From Plazaster borealis (lineage: Eukaryota > Echinodermata > Asteroidea > Forcipulatida > Labidiasteridae): a DNA stretch of 64,000 bases. Shown in pieces: positions 63,808 to 64,000 of the stretch; within the stretch, counting starts at the first letter, position 1, and the number at the start of each line of letters is the position of its first letter. The notes beneath the pieces are model-generated. The model was not told where the DNA came from, searched no databases, and was given only the letters and a program-made list of their open reading frames with translations. The translations under genes and the position numbers were made by a program. The stretch lies in NCBI GenBank assembly GCA_021014325.1, contig CM037462.1, positions 12,320,501 through 12,384,500 of the forward strand. Reading direction: 5' to 3'.

Positions 63808-63902
63808 CTGCATGTAAAATCACATAAAATTAAGAACTTGTTTATAACTTAAGCATCAGTCATTGTTTTAAGTTTCTTCCCCAAGTTTTTACAATTTGAT
63901 GC

Positions 63903-64000
63903 AGGGCCCAATATTGATAAAAACCTGCAAGCACAACAACTTGCTTAGCAAAAACAAAATGCTTAACAGAAAATAGGTTACCAGCCAAAATACCATAGAG
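63903..64000. mobile_element. Hairpin element, cut by the window edge
   Basis: AGGGCCCAATATTGATAAAA and GGTTACCAGCCAAAATACCA match the left half of the hairpin family. Confidence 0.75.

Overview
The window is eukaryotic, from an animal nuclear genome. It is a low-gene-density, AT-rich, repeat-dense stretch with short exons, GT-AG introns, tRNA-headed SINEs, a LINE tail and many small inverted-repeat elements. The dispersed repeats, especially the TTAA-flanked element and the hairpin element, look like those I know from echinoderm genomes, so I infer an echinoderm, probably a sea star. That assignment is inference, not a database result.

Almost everything belongs to one gene on the minus strand, read from about 63.8 kb down to 7.77 kb. 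I could chain 43 exons with compatible phases into an open frame of about 3,540 codons. The 5' end (start codon, signal peptide, promoter) lies beyond the right edge. The product is a large lipid transfer protein of the apolipoprotein B / apolipophorin type. In order it has a vitellogenin-type N-terminal lipid-transfer module (exons 1-13), a furin-like RKRR site (exon 13), beta-rich lipid-binding regions including one 2,160-nt exon, a helical region, a von Willebrand D domain with a C8-like cysteine module, and a degenerate von Willebrand A-like domain before the stop at 7767. The 3' UTR probably runs to a poly(A) signal near 6640.

The other parts are as follows. Positions 1-5480 are a 54-bp satellite that continues past the left edge. 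Positions 5500-6620 are intergenic with small repeats. The introns carry at least 17 copies of a TTAA-flanked MITE, about six hairpin elements, several tRNA-derived SINE families, a 5'-truncated LINE, Penelope-like palindromes, and several minisatellites.

The most unusual pattern is that several intronic tandem arrays or palindromes contain pieces of this gene's own exons. Each piece lies in an intron downstream (in transcription) of the source exon and in the same sense. In intron 12 the repeated unit spans the exon 12 / 5' splice-site junction, giving an array of roughly 65 near-copies of the real donor site. I saw no second protein-coding gene, no intact tRNA or rRNA gene and no CRISPR array.
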